The position numbers and the translations under genes were made by a program. Of a stretch of 64,000 nt of DNA, positions 9,117-17,829 are shown in pieces. The stretch spans positions 496,001-560,000 of the forward strand of contig NZ_CP141832.1 in assembly GCF_043633585.1 (NCBI RefSeq). The letters are read 5' to 3'. The notes beneath the pieces were generated by a model, which saw only the letters and a program-made list of their open reading frames with translations, was not told the DNA's origin and did no database searches. The stretch is from Lacrimispora sinapis (lineage in GTDB: Bacteria > Bacillota > Clostridia > Lachnospirales > Lachnospiraceae). Positions within the stretch are counted from its first letter, which is position 1, and the number at the start of each line of letters is the position of its first letter.

Positions 9117-9145
9117 TTTCCAAATGGGTCATAATAGTATATAAT
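9117..9145 (+). promoter_or_regulatory. Promoter of fba
   Basis: TTTCCA (9117-9122), 17-base spacer, perfect TATAAT (9140-9145). The start codon is 46 bases downstream. It is divergent from the MATE promoter. Confidence 0.6.
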
Positions 9146-9190
9146 GAAAAAATAAAAGATAAAATCTTAGAACAAACGGAGGTTCGTGAT

Positions 9191-10054
9191 ATGTTAGTTT
9201 CAGCAAAAGAAATGCTTGAAAAAGCAAGAGACGGAAAATACGCAGTCGGACAGTTCAACATTAATAACCTTGAGTGGACAAAGGCTATTTTACAGACAGC
9301 AGAGGAATTAAAATCTCCAGTCATTCTGGGCGTTTCCGAAGGTGCTGGTAAATACATGACAGGCTACAAGACTGTAGCTGCTATGGTGAAAGCCATGATT
9401 GAAGAATTAAAGATTTCTGTTCCCGTAGCGCTTCATCTGGACCATGGCTCCTATGAAGGCTGCTACAAATGCATCGAGGCAGGATTTTCCTCCATCATGT
9501 TTGACGGTTCCCATTATCCCATCGCTGAGAATGTGGAGAAAACGACTGAACTTGTAAAAGTTTGTGCAGAAAAGGGACTTTCCCTGGAAGCTGAAGTTGG
9601 TTCCATCGGCGGGGAAGAAGACGGCGTTATCGGAATGGGAGAATGTGCAGATCCCGATGAGTGCAAGCAGATCGCTGATTTAGGCGTAACCATGCTGGCT
9701 GCAGGAATCGGCAACATCCATGGAAAATATCCGGAGAACTGGGCTGGTTTAAGCTTTGAAACTCTGGCTGCTGTAAAAGATAAAGTAGGCGACATGCCTT
9801 TGGTACTTCACGGTGGTACAGGCATTCCGGAAGATCAGATCAAGAAAGCCATCAGCCTTGGCGTTGCAAAGATCAATGTAAATACCGAGTGCCAGCTTTC
9901 CTTTGCAGAAGCTACCCGTAAATACGTGGAAGCAGGCAAGGATTTAGAAGGCAAGGGCTTTGACCCAAGAAAACTTCTTGCTCCTGGTACGGAAGCCATC
10001 AAAGCAACCGTAAAGGAAAAGATGGAATTATTTGGTTCCGTTGGTAAAGCTTAA
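9191..10054 (+). CDS. fba: Class II fructose-1,6-bisphosphate aldolase
   Basis: 287 residues. A zinc-dependent aldolase interconverting fructose-1,6-bisphosphate with dihydroxyacetone phosphate and glyceraldehyde-3-phosphate. Metal and substrate motifs in order: GQFNINN, VALHLDHGS (zinc His and catalytic Asp), EAEVGSIGG, AAGIGNIHGKYP (zinc His), LVLHGGTGIP (zinc His) and KINVNTE. Length and motifs match the Bacillus FbaA-type subgroup; a tagatose-bisphosphate specificity is possible but less likely. The ribosome site is AACGGAGG. It is a single-gene unit with its own promoter and terminator, as expected for a highly expressed glycolytic enzyme. Confidence 0.93.
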   Translation: MLVSAKEMLEKARDGKYAVGQFNINNLEWTKAILQTAEELKSPVILGVSEGAGKYMTGYKTVAAMVKAMIEELKISVPVALHLDHGSYEGCYKCIEAGFSSIMFDGSHYPIAENVEKTTELVKVCAEKGLSLEAEVGSIGGEEDGVIGMGECADPDECKQIADLGVTMLAAGIGNIHGKYPENWAGLSFETLAAVKDKVGDMPLVLHGGTGIPEDQIKKAISLGVAKINVNTECQLSFAEATRKYVEAGKDLEGKGFDPRKLLAPGTEAIKATVKEKMELFGSVGKA

Positions 10055-10129
10055 TTGCACCTTCTTAAAATATTTTTGAAAAAGTACTTGATTTTTTTAA
10101 GAAAATGATTTATTTTAGATAGGAACGAT

Positions 10130-10161
10130 GGCGTTCTCCTTGTATTAGGAGGGCGCCTTTT
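10130..10161 (+). terminator. Intrinsic terminator of fba
   Basis: GGCGTTCTCCT (10130-10140) pairs with AGGAGGGCGCC (10147-10157), an 11-bp stem with two G-T pairs and a 6-base loop, followed by TTTT. Confidence 0.8.
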
Positions 10162-10213
10162 CTAATTTTATGCATATTCAAATAATATGGAGACTTTAAA
10201 AAAGGGCAAACTG

Positions 10214-10230
10214 ACTTAATATTATTAAGT
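10214..10230. promoter_or_regulatory. Perfect 8-1-8 inverted repeat before glnA
   Basis: ACTTAATA-T-TATTAAGT is a perfect palindrome ending 29 bases before the glnA start. It could be an operator or a weak RNA hairpin near the ribosome site. No known regulator can be named from the sequence. Confidence 0.4.
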
Positions 10231-10259
10231 GGTAATTCATATGAGAGGATGGAAAATTT

Positions 10260-12377
10260 ATGAGTGAAGTTGTGAACGTAGCCGAGATGTTCGGTAAGAA
10301 TGTATTTAATGAAACCGTAATGAAAGAGCGTTTACCAAAATCTGTTTTCAAGAAATTAAAGAAAACAATCGAGGATGGCGCAGAGTTAGATCCTTCCATT
10401 GCTGATGTCGTTGCACATGCAATGAAGGACTGGGCAATAGAAAGAGGTGCGACTCACTATACCCATTGGTTCCAGCCACTTACCGGCATTACTGCAGAAA
10501 AACATGATTCCTTCATTTCTGCTCCGACATCAGACGGAAAAGTAATCATGGAATTTTCCGGCAAGGAGCTTGTAAAAGGCGAACCGGATGCTTCCTCCTT
10601 CCCTTCCGGAGGACTTCGTGCAACTTTTGAAGCCAGAGGATATACTGCATGGGATTGTACTTCACCTGCATTTTTAAGAGAAGATGCGATCGGTGTCACC
10701 CTTTGTATCCCCACTGCTTTCTGCTCCTATACAGGAGAAGCACTTGACAAAAAGACCCCTCTCTTAAGATCCATGGAAGCTGTCGATGAGCAGGCGATAA
10801 GAATCTTAAGATTATTCGGAAATACCACTTCAAAGAGAGTCACTCCATCCGTTGGACCGGAGCAGGAATACTTCCTGGTTGACCATGAAAAATATTTACA
10901 GAGAAAAGATCTGGTTTATTCCGGCCGTACCCTATTCGGCGCAATGCCTCCAAAGGGACAGGAGTTAGAGGATCATTACTTTGGCTCTATCCGCGAGAGA
11001 GTTGCCGCTTACATGAAGGAAGTAAACGAAGAGCTTTGGAAACTTGGCGTTCCGGCAAAGACACAGCATAATGAAGTAGCTCCGGCACAGCATGAGCTGG
11101 CACCGATCTTTGAACAGGCAAACGTAGCGGTTGACCATAACCAGCTGGTGATGGAGACCTTAAAGAAAGTCGCAGGACGCCACGGATTAAACTGTCTGCT
11201 TCATGAAAAGCCATTCGCAGGTGTAAATGGTTCCGGTAAGCATAATAACTGGTCCTTAACCACGGACGACGGAATCAACTTATTAAATCCAGGAGAGACC
11301 CCTCATGAGAATATCCAGTTCTTACTGGTATTATCCTGTATCTTAAAGGCAGTAGACAAACATGCGGACCTTCTTCGTGAATCTGCAGCAGATGTAGGAA
11401 ACGATCACAGACTGGGTGCCAATGAGGCTCCGCCTGCAATCATTTCCGTATTCATCGGCGAGCAGTTAGAGGATGTGGTAGATCAGCTTTGCAGCACCGG
11501 AGAAGCTACCCGTTCCAAGGTTGGCGGAACCTTAAAGACAGGCGTTAGAACCTTACCTGATTTATTCAAGGATGCAACAGACCGTAACAGAACCTCTCCA
11601 TTCGCATTTACCGGCAACAAGTTTGAGTTCCGTATGGTTGGTTCCTCTGATTCCATTTCTTCTCCAAACGTAGTATTAAACACCATTACTGCAGAGGCGT
11701 TTAAAGAAGCAGCGGATATTCTGGAGAATGCGGAAGATTTTGATACTGCAGTCCATGATCTGATTAAAAACCAGTTATCAGCCCATAGAAGAGTCATCTT
11801 TAACGGCAACGGTTATTCCGCTGAATGGGTAGAAGAAGCGGAAAAGAGAGGTCTTCCAAACTTGAAGTCCATGGTAGAAGCCATTCCTGCACTCACCACG
11901 GAAGCTTCCATCCGGATGTTTGAAGAATTCAAGGTATTTACAAAGGCAGAGCTGGAATCCCGTGTTGAGATTGAATATGAAGCATACAGCAAAGCCATCA
12001 ACATTGAAGCAAGAACCATGATTGAGGTGGCCAGCAAGCAGCTGATTCCGGCGGTTGTAAAATACACCTCCATACTTGCGGATTCTATAGGAAAAATCAA
12101 GTCCGCATGTCCGGATGCAGATACCAGCGTTCAGGAAGAACTTCTTGTGGAAGTAAGCGCATATCTTTCCGATATGAAGGTGGCTGTAGCCGCTCTGTCT
12201 GAGGTAGCCGACAAGTGTGCAGCCATCGGAGATAACAAAGAACAGGCAACCGCTTATCATGATGAAGTAGTACCGGCCATGGCGGCTCTTCGTACTCCGG
12301 CCGACAAGCTGGAACTGATCGTAGACAAAGAATTATGGCCATTGCCAAGCTACGGAGATTTGATCTTTGAAGTATAA
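10260..12377 (+). CDS. glnA: Glutamine synthetase, type III
   Basis: 705 residues, the length of the large GSIII class (about 700), not GSI (about 450). It makes glutamine from glutamate, ammonia and ATP and is the main ammonium-assimilation enzyme of many Bacteroides and clostridia. Motifs: HWFQPLTG near residue 70, PSGGLRATFEARGYTAWD, VGPEQEYFLVD (metal-binding Glu), HNEVAPAQHELAPIFE, NGSGKHNNWS and the GSIII-specific HRLGANEAPPAIISVFIG. The long C-terminal helical region follows. The ribosome site is GAGAGGATGG. A perfect palindrome lies just upstream and a terminator downstream, so it is probably transcribed alone. Confidence 0.96.
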   Translation: MSEVVNVAEMFGKNVFNETVMKERLPKSVFKKLKKTIEDGAELDPSIADVVAHAMKDWAIERGATHYTHWFQPLTGITAEKHDSFISAPTSDGKVIMEFSGKELVKGEPDASSFPSGGLRATFEARGYTAWDCTSPAFLREDAIGVTLCIPTAFCSYTGEALDKKTPLLRSMEAVDEQAIRILRLFGNTTSKRVTPSVGPEQEYFLVDHEKYLQRKDLVYSGRTLFGAMPPKGQELEDHYFGSIRERVAAYMKEVNEELWKLGVPAKTQHNEVAPAQHELAPIFEQANVAVDHNQLVMETLKKVAGRHGLNCLLHEKPFAGVNGSGKHNNWSLTTDDGINLLNPGETPHENIQFLLVLSCILKAVDKHADLLRESAADVGNDHRLGANEAPPAIISVFIGEQLEDVVDQLCSTGEATRSKVGGTLKTGVRTLPDLFKDATDRNRTSPFAFTGNKFEFRMVGSSDSISSPNVVLNTITAEAFKEAADILENAEDFDTAVHDLIKNQLSAHRRVIFNGNGYSAEWVEEAEKRGLPNLKSMVEAIPALTTEASIRMFEEFKVFTKAELESRVEIEYEAYSKAINIEARTMIEVASKQLIPAVVKYTSILADSIGKIKSACPDADTSVQEELLVEVSAYLSDMKVAVAALSEVADKCAAIGDNKEQATAYHDEVVPAMAALRTPADKLELIVDKELWPLPSYGDLIFEV

Positions 12378-12432
12378 GAAATCCATAAATCGCTGTTGAA
12401 AACAGCCTGGTAATAAAAAAGAATGATGAAAT

Positions 12433-12480
12433 AAGCCTTGAATGGGATGTGTGAGCAGACCCATTTCAAGGCTTGTTTTA
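12433..12480 (+). terminator. Intrinsic terminator of glnA
   Basis: AAGCCTTGAATGGG (12433-12446) pairs with CCCATTTCAAGGCTT (12460-12474) with one bulge, followed by GTTTTA. Confidence 0.8.
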
Positions 12481-12614
12481 TGTCCTTTTTTCAATCGGGT
12501 AGCCAAGCTGAAGAAATTCTGCTAAAATGGAAGGGGAATAAAAACAAACAATATAAACAACGAAACAAAAAATAAAAATTCAAATGATACGATTGAGAAA
12601 GAAGGCTGTATAAA

Positions 12615-13640
12615 ATGGAAACGATGAAATATATAACGGAAATCCTGGAAAAAATCATTCACATCCCAAGTCCCAGCGGCTATACCAGGGAAGTCTTAAA
12701 AGCAGTACAGGAGGAAGCCCGGTCCTTTGGATATTCCTCCACCTACAACCGTAAAGGCGGCCTTATCATAGAAGTACCCGGAGAGACCAAAGAAGTTTTA
12801 GGTTTATCCGCTCATGTAGATACGCTGGGTGCCATGGTCCGCTCCATCACCCCCCAGGGAATGCTGAATATGGTTTTAGTGGGCAGTTTCATGATGGAAA
12901 GCATTGAGGGGATGTACTGCAAAGTGCACACCAGAACCGGAAAGACCTACACAGGAACCATTTTGACCAAAGAGCCGTCGGTCCACACCTATGACAATGC
13001 CAAAACCCTGGAGCGTAAGGCAAAGAATATGGAAGTCCGCCTTGATGAGCTGGTAGAAAGTGAAGAAGACGTTCTGAAACTGGATATTTCAGCCGGTGAT
13101 TACATCAGCTTTGATCCCATGTTTGTCTATACAGAAAGCGGTTACATCAAATCCCGCCACTTAGATGACAAGGCTTCCGTGGCAGTGTTATTAGGCTTGT
13201 TAAAAGACATCTCCGAATCAGGGAAACGTCCAAAGAGAACATTAAAACTTGTGATCAGTAATTATGAAGAGGTAGGTTTCGGAGCAAGCTGGATTCCGGA
13301 AGACATCGAAGAGTTTATTGCTGTGGATATGGGCGCCTTAGGCGATGACCTGACGGGCGGAGAAAGGAAGGTATCCATTTGTGCCCAGGATTCCTCCGGC
13401 CCCTATGATTACGAGATGACAAGCCAGCTGATTGCCATCGCAAAAGAACAGAACATTGACTATGCCGTTGATGTGTTCCCTCACTACGGATCTGATGTGG
13501 GAGCGGCCATCCGAGGCGGCAATAACATTCGCGGGGCACTGATCGGCCAGGGAGTCCATGCGTCCCACGGAACAGAAAGAACCCATATCAAAGGTATGGA
13601 GCAGACATTAAAACTGCTGAAAGGTTATATTGAGCGGTAA
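12615..13640 (+). CDS. M42 family metallopeptidase (aminopeptidase/glucanase-like)
   Basis: 341 residues, the M42 length. This family holds cobalt- or zinc-dependent aminopeptidases that form tetrahedral complexes and trim cytosolic peptides; some members are annotated as endoglucanases. Metal ligands are recognisable in order: SAHVDT (His), RHLDDKASVAV (bridging Asp), SNYEEVGFG (catalytic and ligand Glu), VDMGALGDD (Asp) and HASHGTERTH (final His). The ribosome site before ATG 12615 is weak (GAAAGAAGG, about 13 bases away). No signal peptide is seen. It is unrelated to its neighbours by function. Confidence 0.9.
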   Translation: METMKYITEILEKIIHIPSPSGYTREVLKAVQEEARSFGYSSTYNRKGGLIIEVPGETKEVLGLSAHVDTLGAMVRSITPQGMLNMVLVGSFMMESIEGMYCKVHTRTGKTYTGTILTKEPSVHTYDNAKTLERKAKNMEVRLDELVESEEDVLKLDISAGDYISFDPMFVYTESGYIKSRHLDDKASVAVLLGLLKDISESGKRPKRTLKLVISNYEEVGFGASWIPEDIEEFIAVDMGALGDDLTGGERKVSICAQDSSGPYDYEMTSQLIAIAKEQNIDYAVDVFPHYGSDVGAAIRGGNNIRGALIGQGVHASHGTERTHIKGMEQTLKLLKGYIER

Positions 13641-13702
13641 GGAAACTCCTGTCTCAAATTCTTTCAAAATAATGAATATGGTGGAATGTTTTCCTGTTTT
13701 TA

Positions 13703-13711
13703 TGGTATAAT
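13703..13711 (+). promoter_or_regulatory. Extended -10 promoter of the sugar operon
   Basis: TGGTATAAT matches the extended -10 form TGnTATAAT. No good -35 is seen, as is usual for this promoter type. The first gene starts 40 bases downstream. Confidence 0.6.
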
Positions 13712-13751
13712 CATAGCCATACTAAGACAAGCAGCCTTTGAGGATCAAATT

Positions 13752-14534
13752 ATGAAATTACATGCTTTTGCAATCTGTGCTTATAAGGATTCCCCCTATC
13801 TGGAATCCTGCATCCGTTCTTTAAAAGCACAGACCGTACAATCAGATATTCTGCTGTGCACCTCTACTCCCAGCCCTTTTATTACCGGACTGGGAGAAAA
13901 GTACGGCATTCCCATATACATCCGGCATGGGGAAAGCAGCATAAGGGACGACTGGAACTTTGCCTATCACAAGGCAGATGCCCGTTTTGTGACCATTGCC
14001 CACCAGGATGATTTATACCGGAAGGATTATGCAGAGAAACTGCTGGAATGTGAGAAAAAATACCCGGATATGACTGTATTTACCGGAGGATATGCGGTGG
14101 TAAAAGAAGGTCGGTTATCCGGATTTGAGGCCGTGGAATTTATCAAACGGATTCTTCGGCTTCCTTTGCGTTTCCGCAGAATCAGCCACCTTACCTGGGT
14201 AAAAAAAAGTGCTCTGCGATTTGGCAATTCCATATGCTGTCCCGCATGTGCATACAATAAGGAAATGCTGGGGGAGCCTCTGTTCACCTCCCCGTACCGG
14301 TTTGCACTGGACTGGGATACCTTGTATAAGCTGGCAGAGCTTCCGGGGCGCTTTATCTGCGTGGAAAGGCCCGTTCTATTTTACCGTGTCCATGGAGACG
14401 CCACGACAAAAGCCTGTATTGCGGATAACAGCAGGGCAAAAGAAGAAGCGGAGATGTTTTTAAAGATGTGGCCTGCACCGGTTGTAAAAGTGCTCATGCA
14501 TTTTTACCGGAAGGCTTATAAGGAGTATGACTAA
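13752..14534 (+). CDS. Glycosyltransferase family 2
   Basis: 260 residues. The start at ATG 13752 (MKLHAFAICAYKDSPYLESC) is chosen for its GAGGA site and because the upstream extension overlaps the promoter. The GT-A fold is visible: a first strand HAFAICAYKDS, LESCIRSLKAQT, and an acidic metal-binding pair in IAHQDDLY near residue 85, in the position of the DXD motif. No membrane segment is evident. It leads an operon with rfbF, rfbG, rfbH and licD, so it probably transfers a sugar during assembly of a surface polysaccharide or teichoic acid. Donor and acceptor are unknown. Confidence 0.85.
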   Translation: MKLHAFAICAYKDSPYLESCIRSLKAQTVQSDILLCTSTPSPFITGLGEKYGIPIYIRHGESSIRDDWNFAYHKADARFVTIAHQDDLYRKDYAEKLLECEKKYPDMTVFTGGYAVVKEGRLSGFEAVEFIKRILRLPLRFRRISHLTWVKKSALRFGNSICCPACAYNKEMLGEPLFTSPYRFALDWDTLYKLAELPGRFICVERPVLFYRVHGDATTKACIADNSRAKEEAEMFLKMWPAPVVKVLMHFYRKAYKEYD

Positions 14535-14552
14535 AGACTGGAGGATCAGAGA

Positions 14553-15329
14553 ATGAAAGTTGTATTATTAGCAGGTGGGCTTGGGACCCGGATCAGTGAG
14601 GAGAGCCATTTAAAACCAAAGCCCATGATTGAAATCGGAGAGCGGCCCATACTCTGGCATATTATGAAGTATTATTCCCAGTACGGGTTCCATGATTTCG
14701 TGATCTGCCTGGGATATAAACAGTATGTCGTAAAGGAGTTCTTTGCGGACTATTTCCTTCATACCTCAGATGTGACCTTTGACCTGGCCAATAACAGCAT
14801 GGAGGTACATAATAATTATTCTGAACCATGGAAAGTGACTCTTGTAGATACGGGGTTAAAGACTATGACCGGAGGCAGAATCAAACGCATTCAGCCTTAT
14901 ATCGGGAATGAACCGTTTATGCTCACCTATGGGGACGGAGTTTGTGATGTGGATTTAAAAGCCTTATTAAAATTCCATGAAAGTCACGGAAAGACAGCCA
15001 CCATGACCACCGTAAACATTGCACAGTTAAAAGGAGTGCTGGATATTGACGAAGGGAATGTGGTTCGTTCCTTCCGGGAGAAGGCGGAAGCGGATGCCAG
15101 CCTGATTAACGGCGGATTTATGGTATTGAATCCGGAGGTTTTCTCTTATTTAAAAGATGATACCACAGTTTTGGAACAGGAGCCGATGCAGCGGCTGGCA
15201 GAAGAAGGACAGCTTATGAGCTTCCATCACACCGGCTTCTGGCAGTGCATGGATACCCAGCGTGAGATGAAGAAGTTAGAAGATCTATGGCAGTCCGGAA
15301 AGGCCCCCTGGAAGATTTGGGAGAATTAA
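14553..15329 (+). CDS. rfbF: Glucose-1-phosphate cytidylyltransferase
   Basis: 258 residues. It makes CDP-glucose from CTP and glucose-1-phosphate, the entry to CDP-3,6-dideoxyhexoses. The N-terminus VVLLAGGLGTRISEE is the nucleotidyltransferase P-loop; LKPKPMIEIGERPILWHIM and YGDGVCDVD (metal Asp) follow, and the C-terminus has GFWQCMDTQREM. These details fit RfbF/DdhA rather than the dTDP- or UDP-glucose enzymes. The ribosome site is TGGAGGAT, 19 bases after the glycosyltransferase. The next gene starts one base after its stop, so the pair is coupled. Confidence 0.95.
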   Translation: MKVVLLAGGLGTRISEESHLKPKPMIEIGERPILWHIMKYYSQYGFHDFVICLGYKQYVVKEFFADYFLHTSDVTFDLANNSMEVHNNYSEPWKVTLVDTGLKTMTGGRIKRIQPYIGNEPFMLTYGDGVCDVDLKALLKFHESHGKTATMTTVNIAQLKGVLDIDEGNVVRSFREKAEADASLINGGFMVLNPEVFSYLKDDTTVLEQEPMQRLAEEGQLMSFHHTGFWQCMDTQREMKKLEDLWQSGKAPWKIWEN

Positions 15330-15330
15330 T

Positions 15331-16410
15331 ATGACAAGTTGGACAAATACAAAATGGAATGAATTTTCTGAGTTTTATAAAGAAAAAAAGGTTCTGGTCA
15401 CAGGACACACCGGCTTTAAAGGGTCCTGGCTGTGCCGCCTGCTCATAAACGCAGGTGCGTCTGTAACCGGTTATTCCCTGAATCCGCCTACAACTCCAAG
15501 CCTGTTTGAAGTGACCGGACTTTCCGGTTACATGAACTCCATAACCGGCGATATCCGGGACCTGGAGCATCTGAAGAACGTATTTGAAGAGACAAAGCCG
15601 GAAATCGTTTTTCATCTTGCGGCCCAGCCTATTGTCCGGGACTCCTATAAGGACCCGGTATATACCTATGAAACCAATGTCATGGGGACCGTGAATGTGT
15701 TAGAGTGCATTCGTCTGACCTCCTCCGTAAAGTCCTTTTTGAATGTCACCACGGATAAAGTGTATGAAAATAAAGAATGGGAGTACGGATACCGGGAGAC
15801 GGACCCCCTTGACGGCTATGACCCCTATTCCAACAGCAAGTCCTGTTCCGAACTGGTGACCCACAGCTATGCCAAGTCCTTCTTTTCCGACGGTCGGACG
15901 GCGGTCTCCACCTCCCGTGCCGGCAATGTAATCGGGGGCGGGGATTTTGCCAATGACCGGATCATTCCGGACTGCATACGGGCGGCATCAAAGAAGCAGG
16001 ATATTATCGTGAGAAATCCTCACTCCACAAGACCCTACCAGCATGTTCTGGAGCCCCTTTCTGTTTATATGACGATTGCCATGAAGCAGTATGAGGACCG
16101 GTCTTTCCAGGGATACTATAACGTGGGACCCGATGACAGGGACTGTATCACCACCGGGACGTTGGCAGGACTGTTCTGTGAGATATGGGGAGAGGGGCTT
16201 ACGTGGGTCGACCGTTTTTCCGGAGGACCTCACGAGGCAAACTTTTTAAAGCTGGACTGCTCCAGAATCAAACAGGTCTTTGGCTGGAGTCCCAGGTATG
16301 GAGTAAAAGAAGCGGTAGAAAAGACCGTTCAGTGGGCAAAGGCCTATTTGGGCGGGGCAGATATGCTGGAAGTTATGGACCGGCAGATAGAAGAATTTTT
16401 TGACTTATAA
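15331..16410 (+). CDS. rfbG: CDP-glucose 4,6-dehydratase
   Basis: 359 residues. An NAD-dependent short-chain dehydrogenase-type enzyme that turns CDP-glucose into CDP-4-keto-6-deoxyglucose. The Rossmann motif is VTGHTGFKGSWL (residues about 22-33), followed by HLAAQPIVRDSY, the catalytic region TTDKVYENKEW, and the YxxxK pair in YDPYSNSKSCSE. The C-terminal HVLEPLSVY is also typical. It uses the product of rfbF and feeds RfbH. Its start lies one base after the rfbF stop, without a strong ribosome site of its own (GGGAGA), which fits translational coupling. Confidence 0.95.
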   Translation: MTSWTNTKWNEFSEFYKEKKVLVTGHTGFKGSWLCRLLINAGASVTGYSLNPPTTPSLFEVTGLSGYMNSITGDIRDLEHLKNVFEETKPEIVFHLAAQPIVRDSYKDPVYTYETNVMGTVNVLECIRLTSSVKSFLNVTTDKVYENKEWEYGYRETDPLDGYDPYSNSKSCSELVTHSYAKSFFSDGRTAVSTSRAGNVIGGGDFANDRIIPDCIRAASKKQDIIVRNPHSTRPYQHVLEPLSVYMTIAMKQYEDRSFQGYYNVGPDDRDCITTGTLAGLFCEIWGEGLTWVDRFSGGPHEANFLKLDCSRIKQVFGWSPRYGVKEAVEKTVQWAKAYLGGADMLEVMDRQIEEFFDL

Positions 16411-16432
16411 ATGATGAGAGGAGGTAGCAGCG

Positions 16433-17773
16433 ATGTTTGAGCACAAATCAGAAAAAGAAGCCAGGGAGGAAATCCTTGCGCTTGTAAAAGAATATTGTGA
16501 TACATTTCACAATCAGAAAAAGCCCTATCAGGAAGGGGACCGTATTTCTTATGCCTCCCGTGTATATGACCATGAGGAGATGGTAAACTTAGTGGACAGT
16601 TCTCTGGAGTTTTGGCTGACCTCCGGACGCTATACCAATGAATTTGAAAAGAAATTTGCAAAATACTTAAACGTTCGTTTCTGTTCTCTGGTAAACTCCG
16701 GGTCTTCTGCCAACCTACTGGCATTTATGGCTCTGACTTCCCCCCTTTTAAAGGAGCGCCAGATCAAGCGGGGAGATGAGATCATTACCGTGGCAGCAGG
16801 ATTTCCAACCACAGTGAACCCTGCGATCCAGTACGGGGCAGTACCGGTATTTGTGGACGTAACCATTCCCCAGTATAACATTGACGTGACCATGCTGGAA
16901 GCAGCGCGTTCCGAAAAGACCAAGGCGGTCATGATTGCCCATACCCTGGGGAATCCTTTTGATTTATCTGCGGTTAAGGCATTTTGCGATCAGTACAACC
17001 TGTGGCTGGTTGAGGATAACTGCGATGCACTGGGAACCAAATATACCATTGATGGGGAGGAACGTTTTTCCGGTACCATCGGAGACATCGGAACCTCCAG
17101 CTTTTATCCCCCCCACCATATGACCATGGGAGAAGGAGGTGCTGTTTATACCAGCAATCCTCTTCTCAATAAGATCATCCGCTCGTTGCGTGACTGGGGA
17201 AGGGACTGTGTCTGCCCATCCGGTACGGATAACTTATGCGGACACCGGTTTGACCGTCAGTACGGGGAATTGCCCTTAGGCTACGACCACAAATACGTTT
17301 ATTCCCATTTCGGATATAATTTAAAGACCACAGATATGCAGGCAGCCATCGGCTGTGCGCAGCTGGATAAATTCCCTTCCTTTGTAGAACGCAGACGTCA
17401 TAATTTTGAACGTCTTTATAAAGGGGTCGCTGAAGCATCGGACAAGCTGATCCTTCCCGAAGCCTGTCCCAACTCCAAGCCCAGCTGGTTCGGATTTTTG
17501 ATCACCTGCAAAGAAGGGGTGGACCGGACGAAGGTGGTACAGTATGTGGAATCCAAGGGAATCCAGACCAGAATGCTGTTTGCCGGAAACTTAACGAAGC
17601 ACCCCTGCTTTGACCAGATGAGAGAAGCAAAGGAAGGATTTCGGATCGTAGGGGAATTAAAGAATACGGACCGGATTATGCAGGATACATTCTGGGTAGG
17701 TGTTTATCCGGGAATGACCGATGAGATGATTGATACCATGGCAAAGGTCATCAAAGAGGCCGTAAGGCAGTAA
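16433..17773 (+). CDS. rfbH: CDP-4-keto-6-deoxyglucose-3-dehydrase (RfbH/E1)
   Basis: 446 residues. A PMP-dependent iron-sulfur enzyme of the aspartate aminotransferase fold that removes the 3-hydroxyl in dideoxyhexose synthesis. The position of the PLP lysine in related aminotransferases is occupied by histidine in PPHHMTMGEGG (about residue 228), the hallmark of this dehydrase. Cysteines for a [2Fe-2S] centre are present near residues 254-266 (DCVCPSGTDNLCGH). The classical pathway needs a ferredoxin-like reductase partner (E3, RfbI/DdhD), which is absent from this operon. The ribosome site is GAGGAGG. Confidence 0.95.
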   Translation: MFEHKSEKEAREEILALVKEYCDTFHNQKKPYQEGDRISYASRVYDHEEMVNLVDSSLEFWLTSGRYTNEFEKKFAKYLNVRFCSLVNSGSSANLLAFMALTSPLLKERQIKRGDEIITVAAGFPTTVNPAIQYGAVPVFVDVTIPQYNIDVTMLEAARSEKTKAVMIAHTLGNPFDLSAVKAFCDQYNLWLVEDNCDALGTKYTIDGEERFSGTIGDIGTSSFYPPHHMTMGEGGAVYTSNPLLNKIIRSLRDWGRDCVCPSGTDNLCGHRFDRQYGELPLGYDHKYVYSHFGYNLKTTDMQAAIGCAQLDKFPSFVERRRHNFERLYKGVAEASDKLILPEACPNSKPSWFGFLITCKEGVDRTKVVQYVESKGIQTRMLFAGNLTKHPCFDQMREAKEGFRIVGELKNTDRIMQDTFWVGVYPGMTDEMIDTMAKVIKEAVRQ

Positions 17774-17780
17774 AATGACC

Positions 17781-17817
17781 GGCAGGGACTGATCTGCCTG
17801 TTTTAAAGGGCAGGCAG
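17781..17817 (+). promoter_or_regulatory. Two mutually exclusive small hairpins before licD
   Basis: GGCAG (17781-17785) can pair with CTGCC (17794-17798), which is followed by TGTTTT. Alternatively CTGCCTG (17794-17800) can pair with CAGGCAG (17811-17817), directly before the ribosome site. The shared strand makes the two folds exclusive, as in small attenuators, but the stems are short. Confidence 0.25.
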
Positions 17818-17829
17818 AATGGAGGAAAC

